Origin: Vibrio sp. UBA2441
Lineage (GTDB): Bacteria > Pseudomonadota > Gammaproteobacteria > Enterobacterales > Vibrionaceae
Length of the DNA stretch: 64,000 bases
Direction of reading: 5' to 3'
Assembly: GCA_002342685.1 (NCBI GenBank)
Contig: DDQN01000092.1
Coordinates: forward strand, 110,559-174,558
The position numbers and the translations under genes were made by a program. Positions 18,027 through 26,922 of this stretch are shown piece by piece (the stretch's first letter is position 1; the number at the start of each line of letters is the position of its first letter). A model generated the notes under the pieces. It was not told the origin of the DNA, did not search any database, and saw only the letters and a list, made by a program, of their open reading frames with translations.

Positions 18027-18686
18027 TTAGTGAGAAATTGGGTTGTTCGCTACATTGATCACAGCTTCTGCAAACGCTTCACAGGCCGCACGGCAAGCCG
18101 CTTGCGAGCCGACCAGATGCGCACCAGCAAAGTTGGTTTCTGACGGTGGTTCAAATAAGTTTTTCAGTTCAACATCCGCCGATTTCAATGCAGCATCGAT
18201 AGCAAACATCGCCTCTAACGGAGGCGCAATAAGGTAAGCTAATGCTTCTCCTTGCTCCACACCTGCCTCTGCTGAAAGATAGCTTCCAGTTGAAGAGACT
18301 AAATGGGCAAAATAAGCAATATCACCTGCTTCATTGGCGGTTTGGAACGCTGCTTCATTCTCAATAACTTCCTGACAGCGATCTAAACCAGCAATAACAT
18401 CTGCTGGGCATGCGCCCGCAATAATACCAATCACTTCACCAGATGTAGGACCAGAAGAGTGAGCTGCGCCTGCATAGAATGAGCGTGCGTACACCACTTC
18501 TACATTAGCCGCTTTGGTTGCTTCGTCTAAAGCACAGTAAGTAACATCATCACAGTCACTGGTAATCAAACCTATACTGACTTGATCAGGCCTTAAGTTC
18601 AGAGATTTTGCGTACTCAGGATCAACAGATGCAATTACGCGAGTTGCTAATACCGATGCAGGAATTCTTTCTTGAATAGCCATCAT
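18027..18686 (-). CDS. eutL: Ethanolamine microcompartment shell protein EutL
   Basis: EutL is a tandem circularly permuted BMC shell protein that forms trimers with a gated pore. The product has 219 residues, the same as the enteric protein. Conserved stretches are DSDDVTY-like DCDDVTYCALDEATKAA, YARSFYAGAAHSSGPTSGE, SSTGSYLSAEAG, and the C-terminal FEPPSETNFAGAHLVGSQAACRAAC. A second ATG at 18683 sits at better distance from GAGG and may be the true start. It lies 6 bp after eutC and 10 bp before pduS. Confidence 0.96.
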   Translation of the reverse strand: MMAIQERIPASVLATRVIASVDPEYAKSLNLRPDQVSIGLITSDCDDVTYCALDEATKAANVEVVYARSFYAGAAHSSGPTSGEVIGIIAGACPADVIAGLDRCQEVIENEAAFQTANEAGDIAYFAHLVSSTGSYLSAEAGVEQGEALAYLIAPPLEAMFAIDAALKSADVELKNLFEPPSETNFAGAHLVGSQAACRAACEAFAEAVINVANNPISH

Positions 18687-18692
18687 TAACCT

Positions 18693-19577
18693 CTATCTTT
18701 TTAAATTGATGCCACTGGCTTTTTGCTCCAGCATCGTTTTAATTAAATCGACTATTACTGCAGCCGCTTCTACGGGGGGTGTACCGCCACTGTGAATATT
18801 GGAAATAACGGTACGGTCAGATTCCACTGTCTCTTTTGTTGGTCTATAAATGGCGTAACAGCTAAGCGACTCTGACTGTCCTAACCCCGGTCTTTCACCA
18901 ATGAGTAATATATTGACCTCAGCATCAAGCAGCTCGCCGATCTCATCTTGTGCTTTCACACGACCAAAGCGTAAAAAGAACGGCGCATTGGTTTTTAAAC
19001 CCGCATTTTTAATACCATTCATTAATGGCGGAAGAATTTCATCAAGGTTACTGGTAATAGCATCCATACTTAAACCATCAGATAAAACCACCTGAACCTG
19101 TGGTGATTTATCAAAGTGTTTGCTGATGGTATCTCTAGCATCTGGACACAGTTTTCTGCCTAAGTCTGGGCGAGTAAGGTATTCATCTTTATCTTTCGCC
19201 TGACTTTTTACTTCCAGCAAATCATGATCTTTTAACCACTCTTCACTGATGTTTTTAATCACCGTATCTTTAGAGCGCGAATGGTCAGCCCAAAAGCGCA
19301 TCAATGCCGTGGTTCTTGGTCGAGGACCAGCGCAGCCATTCCCGACTCGGGCACCGGTTTGAGTAATTAAATCTTCAACAATTTTCGGTTCTTCAGCATT
19401 AATGACGCCATTCCAATTTTTAAATTCGTCATTACCTAAATCAGGTAAAAAATCATCGCTGACAACCGGGCTAACTTCTTCGTTGACGACTCTCTTTACC
19501 GCAGAAGGGGAGACTTCATTTTCTCCAAGCTGTTTTAAAACAGCTGAGACAATATCTTGTATATTTTGATCGTTCAT
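18693..19577 (-). CDS. eutC: Ethanolamine ammonia-lyase small subunit
   Basis: EutC is the small subunit of the adenosylcobalamin enzyme that converts ethanolamine to acetaldehyde and ammonia. The product has 294 residues against 295 in Escherichia coli. The first 19 residues (MNDQNIQDIVSAVLKQLGE) form an amphipathic helix of the kind that targets cargo into the microcompartment. A linker to about residue 50 leads to the cobalamin-contacting domain with TGARVGNGCAGPRPRT, VVLSDGLSMDA, IGERPGLGQSESLSCYAIY and SNIHSGGTPPVEAA. It follows eutB after 12 bp. Confidence 0.97.
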   Translation of the reverse strand: MNDQNIQDIVSAVLKQLGENEVSPSAVKRVVNEEVSPVVSDDFLPDLGNDEFKNWNGVINAEEPKIVEDLITQTGARVGNGCAGPRPRTTALMRFWADHSRSKDTVIKNISEEWLKDHDLLEVKSQAKDKDEYLTRPDLGRKLCPDARDTISKHFDKSPQVQVVLSDGLSMDAITSNLDEILPPLMNGIKNAGLKTNAPFFLRFGRVKAQDEIGELLDAEVNILLIGERPGLGQSESLSCYAIYRPTKETVESDRTVISNIHSGGTPPVEAAAVIVDLIKTMLEQKASGINLKR

Positions 19578-19589
19578 TGTTATCTCCGC

Positions 19590-20957
19590 TTATCGATTAA
19601 AGAACACTGAAGGGTCACCCGCTTTCGCAGTTAAAATGCCATTTTCAAGAAGGCCCATTTTTTCCATCCATCTTTCAAATTCGGGAGCAGGTCTTAGTCC
19701 TAATAACTGACGAACGGTCGCTGTATCGTGGAATGCGTTGGTTTGATAGTTCAGCATAATGTCATCGCCCATCGGCATACCGATTACAAAGTTAATACCC
19801 GATGCCGCAAGTAAAGTGACAAGGTTTTCGTTTGAGTTTTGATCAGTATCAGCGTGGTTGGTATAGCAAGCATCACAACCCATTGGCAGACCTGAAAGTT
19901 TACCCATGAAATGATCTTCTAACCCGGCACGAATAATTTGCTGATGATTGTAAAGGTATTCAGGACCAATAAATCCAACCACGGTATTTACCAAGTGCGG
20001 CTTATATCGACGAGCTAAAGCATAACAACGTGCTTCCATCGTCATTTGATCAGCACCGTAGTGTGCGTCAGCAGATAACGCAGAGCCCTGACCCGTTTCA
20101 AAATACATCATATTATCGCCAGCAAGGTGACAATACTGTTTGCCCACTTCATAAGCTTCATCCAGCATATCTATAGACACACCAAATTCTGATAGCCCTT
20201 TTTCTGATCCAGAGATACTTTGGAACAACAGACCGCCTGGGGCCCCTTTACGCACCGCTTCCATTTGAGTAGTGATATGGGCAAGTACACAAGGCTGAGT
20301 GGGTATCTCAAACTTATTTATAACATCCTGAATTGCGTTTAGCATTTGGGTGGTGTTTTCAACACTGTCTGTGACCGGATTAATTCCGATAACCGCATCA
20401 CCACACCCGTAAGTAAGGCCTTCAAACGTTTGGGCAAGAATAGAGCTGACATTGTCGCGAGTATCATTCGGTTGCAAGCGGCAGCTAAAGTGTCCGGGTA
20501 AGCCAACGGTACTATTTGCTTTAGTAACGACGGGTAATTTTTTTGCACCAAACATCAAATCTGCATTGGAACAAAGTTTCGCTGTCGCCGAAATCATTTC
20601 AGCCGTCAGGCCTTTGCGAAGTCTCTGAAACTCTTCCATGCTCGGTTGGTTAGATAACACATGCTCACGCAACTCGCTAACCGTCCAGTTCTGTATTTTT
20701 TCATACACCGCTCGGTTTAAACTGTCTTGGTTTATTTGGGTAATAGCATCAACTTCATACGGAACCGCCGGATTCTCTCTCAGGTCTTTGAGTGTTAATT
20801 CTGACAATACATGTTTTGCTGCCACCCTCTCCTGAGAACTCGATGCCGCAACGCCTGCCAGTACATCTCCCGAACGAAGATCAGACGCCTTCGCCATCAC
20901 TTCTTTCACATCTGAGAATTGATATGTCTGACCAAACAGACGAGTTTTTAAAATCAT
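19590..20957 (-). CDS. eutB: Ethanolamine ammonia-lyase large subunit
   Basis: EutB is the TIM-barrel catalytic subunit of ethanolamine ammonia-lyase, of 455 residues against 453 in Escherichia coli. Family stretches are intact: FQFSDVKEVMAKA-type N-terminus, PGHFSCRLQPNDTRDN near 175-190, YGCGDAVIGINPVTDS, FETGQGSALSADAHYGADQMTMEARCYALAR, TVVGFIGPEYLYN, and a C-terminal GLRPAPEFERWMEKMG. With EutC it forms the signature enzyme of the compartment and needs the EutA reactivase upstream. Confidence 0.98.
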   Translation of the reverse strand: MILKTRLFGQTYQFSDVKEVMAKASDLRSGDVLAGVAASSSQERVAAKHVLSELTLKDLRENPAVPYEVDAITQINQDSLNRAVYEKIQNWTVSELREHVLSNQPSMEEFQRLRKGLTAEMISATAKLCSNADLMFGAKKLPVVTKANSTVGLPGHFSCRLQPNDTRDNVSSILAQTFEGLTYGCGDAVIGINPVTDSVENTTQMLNAIQDVINKFEIPTQPCVLAHITTQMEAVRKGAPGGLLFQSISGSEKGLSEFGVSIDMLDEAYEVGKQYCHLAGDNMMYFETGQGSALSADAHYGADQMTMEARCYALARRYKPHLVNTVVGFIGPEYLYNHQQIIRAGLEDHFMGKLSGLPMGCDACYTNHADTDQNSNENLVTLLAASGINFVIGMPMGDDIMLNYQTNAFHDTATVRQLLGLRPAPEFERWMEKMGLLENGILTAKAGDPSVFFNR

Positions 20958-20968
20958 TAGCCACTCCT

Positions 20969-22399
20969 TTATGACGGAAACGCGAGAGATTTAACCGTAA
21001 GGGGAACTATCTCCCCTCCAAAGTAACTTTTACCAATATCGATGTAGTCCCCTTCACGGGTAATGACTTCATCGATAACCGCAAGCGGCTGAGGTGAAAG
21101 TAACGGTTGCAACTCCATTCCGAGTGCTTTGCCTATATCATTATGAGAAATTATTAATGCTGAATCGTTATGATTGCCGTGTAAGCGGTAAAACTGTTCC
21201 AAGCCCTTAACAGCCTGCACAACAGCGTGATACTTAGTCGGCATTGTGCTATCTAACGCAATCGCGTATTGATCAGTAGCAAGAGCGATATCCATGCGTT
21301 CTGCACAAATACAAACCTCTTTGCTAATGTCGAAATCTGGGTTATTCCAATCAATAGTCGGATGAATTACCGGTATATTTTTGATTGGTAAATTTTCAAG
21401 TTTTAACCAAATAGTAGAGCCAGACAGTGACAATGAATGAGCTCCCGCCCCTATTACTGTTGCTCTTACCGTCTGTTTGGGTTGAACCATTGGCAGCTGG
21501 TCAAAATCCGTATGTCTGAGAATCGAGCGAGCGAGAATCGGCCCCATATCGCCAAATTTAAGGTCATCAACCGGTTTTACCCGCTCCTCAAATAAGCAAT
21601 TACCTATACCACCACTTATAAATACGGTATCTATTTGGTTTATTTCTTTTAGTTCTGCAGTCTGTAATAAACGAGCGGTAATCTGGGTATTTTCACCCTT
21701 GATTAAACCAAACAGAATATCAGCCATTTTCTGGCTAATTCGTTTAATATGATCCAGCGTCAGGGCATTGGGGCTTATCTGTTCACCAAAGACTTCTTTA
21801 ACTAAAATAGCGCCTGCTTCCGATAAATAAGTCACCTTCCCTCGGTCATCGAGTTGCAAAAGACGCCCGCCAATATTTATACAGGCCGTATCGATGACTC
21901 GGCCGCAATCAAACACAACATAGTTTGCTGTACCGCCACCAATATCGATATTCATGACTCTACTATGATTCGATTCTGACACCTGATGAGCACCACTGCC
22001 CCTACCAGCTATAATCGACTCTAAATGTGGCCCTGCCGTCGCAACGACAAAGTCACCTAAATTTTGTGAAAGTTTGAGCAGTGAAGAACGTGCGTTTTTC
22101 GCTTTTGCTGTTTCGCCAGTAATAATAATGGCACCAGTTTCAACGTCTTTTTCAGTAATGCCTGCCTGCGATATCTGTTGCTCAATAAAGCTTTGAATTT
22201 TTTGGTTATCAATCACGCCATCGAAATTAATCGGGGTAAACACAACTGGACTCTGATAAATCACTTCTCTGTCAATAAACTCATAAACTGGCACCTGAGA
22301 CGCAGGTGCGCGATTAACTAAGGTCAATCGAGAAAAAATAACCTGAGTGGTCGTGGTTCCAACATCAATTCCAACACTGGTGATTAATTTGGTATTCAT
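20969..22399 (-). CDS. eutA: Ethanolamine ammonia-lyase reactivating factor
   Basis: EutA is an actin/hsp70-type ATPase that exchanges damaged cobalamin on EutBC. The chosen ATG at 22399 gives MNTKLITSVGIDVGTTTTQ with the phosphate-1 loop at the N-terminus and 476 residues, close to the 467 of Escherichia coli. The open frame extends 32 codons upstream into eutG, but that part has no family resemblance. The ATG overlaps the eutG stop as ATGA. Further motifs are MNIDIGGGTANYVVFDCG near 190 and TVFISGGIGNCLFEE. No eutH lies between eutG and eutA, unlike in enterics. Confidence 0.95.
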   Translation of the reverse strand: MNTKLITSVGIDVGTTTTQVIFSRLTLVNRAPASQVPVYEFIDREVIYQSPVVFTPINFDGVIDNQKIQSFIEQQISQAGITEKDVETGAIIITGETAKAKNARSSLLKLSQNLGDFVVATAGPHLESIIAGRGSGAHQVSESNHSRVMNIDIGGGTANYVVFDCGRVIDTACINIGGRLLQLDDRGKVTYLSEAGAILVKEVFGEQISPNALTLDHIKRISQKMADILFGLIKGENTQITARLLQTAELKEINQIDTVFISGGIGNCLFEERVKPVDDLKFGDMGPILARSILRHTDFDQLPMVQPKQTVRATVIGAGAHSLSLSGSTIWLKLENLPIKNIPVIHPTIDWNNPDFDISKEVCICAERMDIALATDQYAIALDSTMPTKYHAVVQAVKGLEQFYRLHGNHNDSALIISHNDIGKALGMELQPLLSPQPLAVIDEVITREGDYIDIGKSYFGGEIVPLTVKSLAFPS

Positions 22400-23637
22400 G
22401 CCTTGACCTCTCCTGAGATCGAGCCATTCACCACATCTTGTAATAATGAAATAATCTGTTTTGCCGTCACCGTTCTTGGGTTTCCACTCAAACAAATGTC
22501 TTCCAATGCATCATCAGCAACCAGAAGCATTTCCTCTAGGTGAATATCCGTATGAGCAAGTGACGTTGGTAAGCCTAAATCCTGTACTAACTGACTCACT
22601 GCATGAATCGCAGCCCAGCAGCACTCTCTCTGAGTCATATTTTCGCGAGCAACACCGAAAGCAACGGCTAGTTCCGCATATTCAGCTTCACTCACCAACG
22701 CATTAAACGCCATAACATAAGGGAGTAAAATAGCGTTAGCCGTGCCATGAGGTATATGAAACCGAGAACCAATTTGATGAGATACAGCATGTGTTAACCC
22801 AAGCCCTGCATTACTAAATGCCAGCCCTGCTTTATAGGCAGCAACGGCCATATCGTATCTGTCATCTAAATTGTCACCACAGCCAACCGCTCTACGTAAC
22901 GAGCGCGCGACCGCCTCAACAGCATGATACGCATACGCTTTTGATAAAGGATTAGAATCACGTGAAACGTAAGCTTCGATAGCATGAGTCAATGTATCTA
23001 CGCCTGTAGCTGCGGTCACTTCCGCTGGAACACCCAGCATTAATGCCGGATCTATTATGGCGAGATCAGGAACCAGCGCAGCCCCTTTAATCGGCAATTT
23101 AACACCGGTGGAGACATCTTTAACTACCGTGATATCCGTTACTTCTGACCCTGTGCCCGCCGTTGTTGGTATTGCGCCTAAACCTACGCGACGAGACGCC
23201 AGCCCCCCAACCTTGAACTGGTTGATATTACCGGTGTAATCCACCATGACCGCCACAGCTTTGGCAACATCCAGAGCAGAGCCACCACCAATACCCAATA
23301 CAAAATCCGCATTGGCCGTTTTAAACTGGCGAATACAACTGTCTATAATCTCAGAATCAGGCTCACCACTGACATCACTAAAAATGGTGTACTCAATTCC
23401 AGCAAAATTAATCGATTGTTGACACCCCTCCAGCAAGCCAAGTTTATATACCAATTGATCAACAACTATGAAGACCTTAGTCGCCCCCAGCTCTGTGAGC
23501 ACATCACCAATTTGATTAACACTATATCCACCCGTTAAGGTTATCGCTGGTGACCGGAAGAAAAAGCCTTTATAGAGCTTCGACTGCTGAATTGTATTGG
23601 CGACAACTGTTGCTAATTCTTCATGAGAAAACGACAT
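22396..23637 (-). CDS. eutG: Ethanolamine-operon alcohol dehydrogenase (iron-containing)
   Basis: EutG reduces acetaldehyde to ethanol and recycles NADH inside the microcompartment. The product has 413 residues, somewhat longer than the enteric protein. The nucleotide motif is GIGGGSALDVAKA near residue 118, followed by PTTAGTGSEVT. The metal-binding histidines lie in GLTHAVSHQIGSRFHIPHGTANA and in the preceding DTLTHAIEAYVS. The N-terminal 20 residues could form an amphipathic helix for packaging. The stop overlaps the eutA start by 4 bp and eutJ ends 6 bp upstream, so the genes are translationally linked. Confidence 0.95.
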   Translation of the reverse strand: MSFSHEELATVVANTIQQSKLYKGFFFRSPAITLTGGYSVNQIGDVLTELGATKVFIVVDQLVYKLGLLEGCQQSINFAGIEYTIFSDVSGEPDSEIIDSCIRQFKTANADFVLGIGGGSALDVAKAVAVMVDYTGNINQFKVGGLASRRVGLGAIPTTAGTGSEVTDITVVKDVSTGVKLPIKGAALVPDLAIIDPALMLGVPAEVTAATGVDTLTHAIEAYVSRDSNPLSKAYAYHAVEAVARSLRRAVGCGDNLDDRYDMAVAAYKAGLAFSNAGLGLTHAVSHQIGSRFHIPHGTANAILLPYVMAFNALVSEAEYAELAVAFGVARENMTQRECCWAAIHAVSQLVQDLGLPTSLAHTDIHLEEMLLVADDALEDICLSGNPRTVTAKQIISLLQDVVNGSISGEVKA

Positions 23638-23643
23638 AGTGTG

Positions 23644-24486
23644 CTACTCCATTACCCTATGTTCGACAGTTCCTAAGCCATAATTTGCAATGGCCAGAGG
23701 CGTCAAATAAAGTGCATGTTTAAAAGTGACAATTTCGGTGCATGGAAATGCAGTGCTGAATATTTTATTCACCCCATTAACCAGTGTCCCACCACCAGTC
23801 AGATACATATGCGTTGGAGTCTCATCCTTAATGTGAGACATCACAATATCGGCCATTTTTTCTATCACAGGCTTTACAATAATGGCGATATCGTTGTTTT
23901 CGTAACTGGTTCGTTTTAGCCGCTCAGCTTCTTGGTCGTCCACTTTTAGACGCCCTGCAATAACCAAAGAGACATGACGACCACCGCTCGGATCATCGAG
24001 AGAGTAAACTTGCTCGCCATCTTTGATCACCGCGGTACCCGTTGTGCCACCACCGATATCAACAACAGCACCATCTTTGATATCTAAAAGATCAGCCACA
24101 CTAGAAGGCTCATCAATCACTTTCTCAACCTCAACCGCGGCAGACTCAACCACGTTAATCGAGATTCTGGGGTCTGTTCCCGGAGGGTAAGATGTGATTG
24201 CACTCTCTACCGTGATACCGAGTTTCTCTTCCACGCGCTTTATCTGTGAACGAACGATTTGGCACGCCCCCATGTAATCGACAACTATTCCGTCTTTAAC
24301 CACATTAGCCCAATCTAAGAAGGCGGCAATAGGCTGACCCTCGCCATCAATAACAACGGTTTGAATGTCAGCGGTACCCAAGTCAACACCCACAATCCAT
24401 TTCTCAGGACGGTTTACAGGCGTATCGTCATTAACAATATCGTCAATGACAGCAAGGCGTTGTTCTACAAGCTCTAACTTACTCAT
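23644..24486 (-). CDS. eutJ: Ethanolamine utilization chaperone-like protein EutJ
   Basis: EutJ is an actin/hsp70-fold protein of 280 residues, similar in length to the enteric protein; its exact role in compartment or enzyme assembly is not known. GVDLGTADIQTVVID is the phosphate-1 loop near residue 33, VDIGGGTTGTAVI is phosphate-2, and MYLTGGGTLVNG is the adenosine motif. The start is taken at the ATG at 24486, giving MSKLELVEQRL; a GTG one codon upstream is possible. It lies immediately after eutE. Confidence 0.95.
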   Translation of the reverse strand: MSKLELVEQRLAVIDDIVNDDTPVNRPEKWIVGVDLGTADIQTVVIDGEGQPIAAFLDWANVVKDGIVVDYMGACQIVRSQIKRVEEKLGITVESAITSYPPGTDPRISINVVESAAVEVEKVIDEPSSVADLLDIKDGAVVDIGGGTTGTAVIKDGEQVYSLDDPSGGRHVSLVIAGRLKVDDQEAERLKRTSYENNDIAIIVKPVIEKMADIVMSHIKDETPTHMYLTGGGTLVNGVNKIFSTAFPCTEIVTFKHALYLTPLAIANYGLGTVEHRVME

Positions 24487-24491
24487 CACAG

Positions 24492-25886
24492 TTATACAAT
24501 CCTAAATGAATCGACAGCGGTACAGCGACGCTTACGTGTAAAAGTTAATGAGTTAGTGACACCTTCACCTGTAGGGGTTGAAATAGTCATGGTTGTCCAC
24601 CCTTCACCACCGGCACCAATCGCCGCGATACAAGGTCCATTTTTTGCCAATAAACTACTGTCTATCTCATAAGCCATACGAGTTAACACATCGATGTTTC
24701 TGGAGTGGATTGCTGCCGTATGATGGTTATCCGACTCAAGCTCAACCGCCCAGTCAATTGCCTGGTCAGCATCTCTAGCTTTAATCAATGGCAAGATAGG
24801 CATCATCTGCTCTGTGGTAGCAAACACATGATCTTTCGGAGCATGGAACACCAATAAACGTGTCGACTCTGGTACAGTTAAACCAATCGTTGCTGCTAGT
24901 TTACTTGCATCACGTCCTACCCATTGAGGGTTCGCACTTGGAGCGTCTCCGGGATAGCCTTTAAGTACTTTTTTGGCGATCTCTTCCGCTTGTTCTGCAC
25001 TCAGTTCATAAGCGCCATTTCGCGTCATAGCTTGCATTAAACTGTCAGCTATAGACTCCACTGCAATAATTTCTTTCTCACACGCACAGACGATGTTGTT
25101 ATCAAACGAGGCCCCTTCAACGATAGAAATTGCCGCTCTCTCAATGTCAGCCGTTTCATCAACAACAACAGGAGGATTACCCGGACCTGCAGCAATAAGA
25201 CGTTTATCGGTAATATCTTTAGCAGCATCGACAACCGCATCACCACCAGTAACAACTAATAATTTGATTCCCGGATAAGTGAACAGATTTCTCGCATTAT
25301 CCAATGAAGGCACTTTCACTGTGGTGCAAATATTCGACGGGCCTCCAACACGCTCTGACGCCTGATTGACCAATTGAATGGCTCGCTGTGATACTTTTTT
25401 TGCCGCCGGATGTGGCGCAAATACAACGGCATTACCTGCTGCTATCATACTAATAGCATTATTGATAACCGTACAAGACGGATTAGTACTTGGCGTAACC
25501 GATGCAATTACTCCCCAAGGAGCATTCTCAATCAAACTCAAACCACTATCTCCCGATACCGCTTGTGGTGTGAGTATCTCTGTGCCCGGTGTCCGTGAAG
25601 CAACAAGAAGATGTTTCCTGATCTTATCTTCTACCCGACCAAATCCTGTTTCTTGTACCGCTAACTCGGAAAGCTCTTGGGCATGTTTTTTTGCCATACG
25701 ACGAATTTCAGTAACGATATTGTCTCTTACAGCAAGGCTGCGTATCTGTTTTTGAGAGTTTCTTGCTGCGGCAACCGCATCATCTAAAGACTCAAATACA
25801 CCATACTCACTGCCAGAAGGTTGATTATCAGACTTGAGCTGAACAACAACCCGGCGAACAATATCCTCAATTTCGCTCTGATCCAT
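24492..25886 (-). CDS. eutE: CoA-acylating acetaldehyde dehydrogenase
   Basis: EutE converts acetaldehyde, NAD and CoA to acetyl-CoA in the compartment lumen. The product has 464 residues against 467 in Escherichia coli. Residues 1-19 (MDQSEIEDIVRRVVVQLKS) form the amphipathic packaging helix. The aldehyde-dehydrogenase core shows ENAPWGVIASVTPSTNP, AAGNAVVFAPHPAAKK, AAGPGNPPVVVDETAD, and the catalytic cysteine in FDNNIVCACEKEI. The neighbouring second Cys in IVCACE replaces an Asp of the enteric IICADE-type sequence, a minor variation. It sits between eutN and eutJ as in enterics. Confidence 0.97.
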   Translation of the reverse strand: MDQSEIEDIVRRVVVQLKSDNQPSGSEYGVFESLDDAVAAARNSQKQIRSLAVRDNIVTEIRRMAKKHAQELSELAVQETGFGRVEDKIRKHLLVASRTPGTEILTPQAVSGDSGLSLIENAPWGVIASVTPSTNPSCTVINNAISMIAAGNAVVFAPHPAAKKVSQRAIQLVNQASERVGGPSNICTTVKVPSLDNARNLFTYPGIKLLVVTGGDAVVDAAKDITDKRLIAAGPGNPPVVVDETADIERAAISIVEGASFDNNIVCACEKEIIAVESIADSLMQAMTRNGAYELSAEQAEEIAKKVLKGYPGDAPSANPQWVGRDASKLAATIGLTVPESTRLLVFHAPKDHVFATTEQMMPILPLIKARDADQAIDWAVELESDNHHTAAIHSRNIDVLTRMAYEIDSSLLAKNGPCIAAIGAGGEGWTTMTISTPTGEGVTNSLTFTRKRRCTAVDSFRIV

Positions 25887-25911
25887 TCTCTTTTACCCCT
25901 AATCGCGTTTT

Positions 25912-26211
25912 TCAATGACCCTTGTGATATTGGATACTTTGATCAGATGTAATCTCATCAATAATCCCAACAACACAGAGATCGACGGGTGAATGCTCAC
26001 CACTGGTACCATAGGCCATTCGGGCTGAACTACCGGCGACGACTAAAACCCATTCACCTTCTCCCGCTCCAAGTTGATCCATAGCTACATGTACTTCTTT
26101 GGTCGATTCGCCTTTTTGATCAACAAACTCGACTAAGCAAAGTTTGTCCATCCTCATGTCAGGACTACGTATGGTAGCCACTACCTGACCAACTACTTTT
26201 GCTACACGCAT
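25912..26211 (-). CDS. eutN: Microcompartment vertex protein EutN
   Basis: EutN is a pentameric BMC-P protein that caps the vertices of the shell. The product has 99 residues. It shows the family start VAKVVGQVVATIRSP, DKLCLVEFVD, and GAGEGEWVLVVAGSSARMAYG followed by SPVDLCVVGIIDEI. Only one vertex protein is present, as expected for Eut. It lies between the two eutM copies and eutE, 68 bp after the upstream copy. Confidence 0.96.
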   Translation of the reverse strand: MRVAKVVGQVVATIRSPDMRMDKLCLVEFVDQKGESTKEVHVAMDQLGAGEGEWVLVVAGSSARMAYGTSGEHSPVDLCVVGIIDEITSDQSIQYHKGH

Positions 26212-26279
26212 GCCTCCCCCTTATCTTCTAACGCCTTCCTAAAAGAGAGGCGACGCGCTAATTGTGTTCTATCCAATGT

Positions 26280-26558
26280 CTATTTTTTGACTGAAATCGG
26301 ATAAATTTTCTCAAGATCCTGATGTGGTCTTGGGATAACATGAACCGCAACCAGTTCACCCAGTTTTTGGGCAACTACAGCACCAGCGTCTGTTGCAGCT
26401 TTACAAGAAGCAACGTCGCCACGTACCAATGCAGTTACGTAACCACTCCCGATCTGCTCATAACCCACCAACTCAACACGAGCCGCCTTAACCATGGCAT
26501 CTGAGGCTTCGATCAATGAGGTCAGCCCTTTTGTTTCAATAATTCCTAGTGCATCCAT
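26280..26558 (-). CDS. eutM: BMC hexameric shell protein, second EutM copy
   Basis: This is a single-BMC-domain shell protein of 92 residues. The chosen ATG at 26558 gives MDALGIIETKG and lies 8 nt after AGAGG; an ATG two codons earlier overlaps the ribosome site. It matches its upstream neighbour at 75 of the first 89 residues, including the pore loop IGSG, and lacks the neighbour's Ala/Pro-rich tail. The duplication may adjust shell porosity or edge contacts: changes include Tyr for Leu just after the pore loop (position 40) and Glu for Lys at position 34. Which copy is the orthologue of enteric EutM is best judged from the next entry. Confidence 0.93.
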   Translation of the reverse strand: MDALGIIETKGLTSLIEASDAMVKAARVELVGYEQIGSGYVTALVRGDVASCKAATDAGAVVAQKLGELVAVHVIPRPHQDLEKIYPISVKK

Positions 26559-26598
26559 CAGCATTTCCTCTTAATTAAACTGTTCGGTATTTGTTAAA

Positions 26599-26895
26599 CT
26601 ATTTTTTCGCCGCAGGTGCCGGAGCTTGAGATATTGGGAAAATCGCTTCTAAATCACCATGTGGACGAGGAATAACGTGTACCGCGACGACCTCTCCTAA
26701 GCGTTGAGCTGCTGCTGCACCAGCATCTGTTGCTGCTTTACACGCCGCAACGTCACCACGAACCATAGCTGATACAAGACCAGATCCAATTTGCTTGTAG
26801 CCAACCAACTCTACACGAGCTGCTTTTACCATTGCGTCAGACGCTTCTATAAGTGCGGTCAGGCCTTTTGTTTCAATAATGCCTAGAGCTTCCAT
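26599..26895 (-). CDS. eutM: BMC hexameric major shell protein EutM
   Basis: This is the major hexagonal tile of the microcompartment, of 98 residues. MEALGIIETKGLTALIEASDAMVKAARVELV is near-identical to enteric EutM/PduA, with a KQIGSG pore loop at residues 34-39 and IPRPHGDLEAIFP at the C-terminus, followed by a short APAPAAKK tail. It follows eutD after 27 bp and precedes a second copy after 40 bp. Lysine 26 of the VKAARVE edge, important for tiling in the family, is present in the expected region. Confidence 0.95.
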   Translation of the reverse strand: MEALGIIETKGLTALIEASDAMVKAARVELVGYKQIGSGLVSAMVRGDVAACKAATDAGAAAAQRLGEVVAVHVIPRPHGDLEAIFPISQAPAPAAKK

Positions 26896-26922
26896 TTGAA
26901 TTCTCCTAAGGTTTTTAATAAT

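Noticed and set aside
20969..22495. Longer EutA start at 22495
   Set aside because: The extra 32 residues lie inside eutG and show no resemblance to the family. The ATG at 22399 overlaps the eutG stop as ATGA and gives the expected N-terminus.
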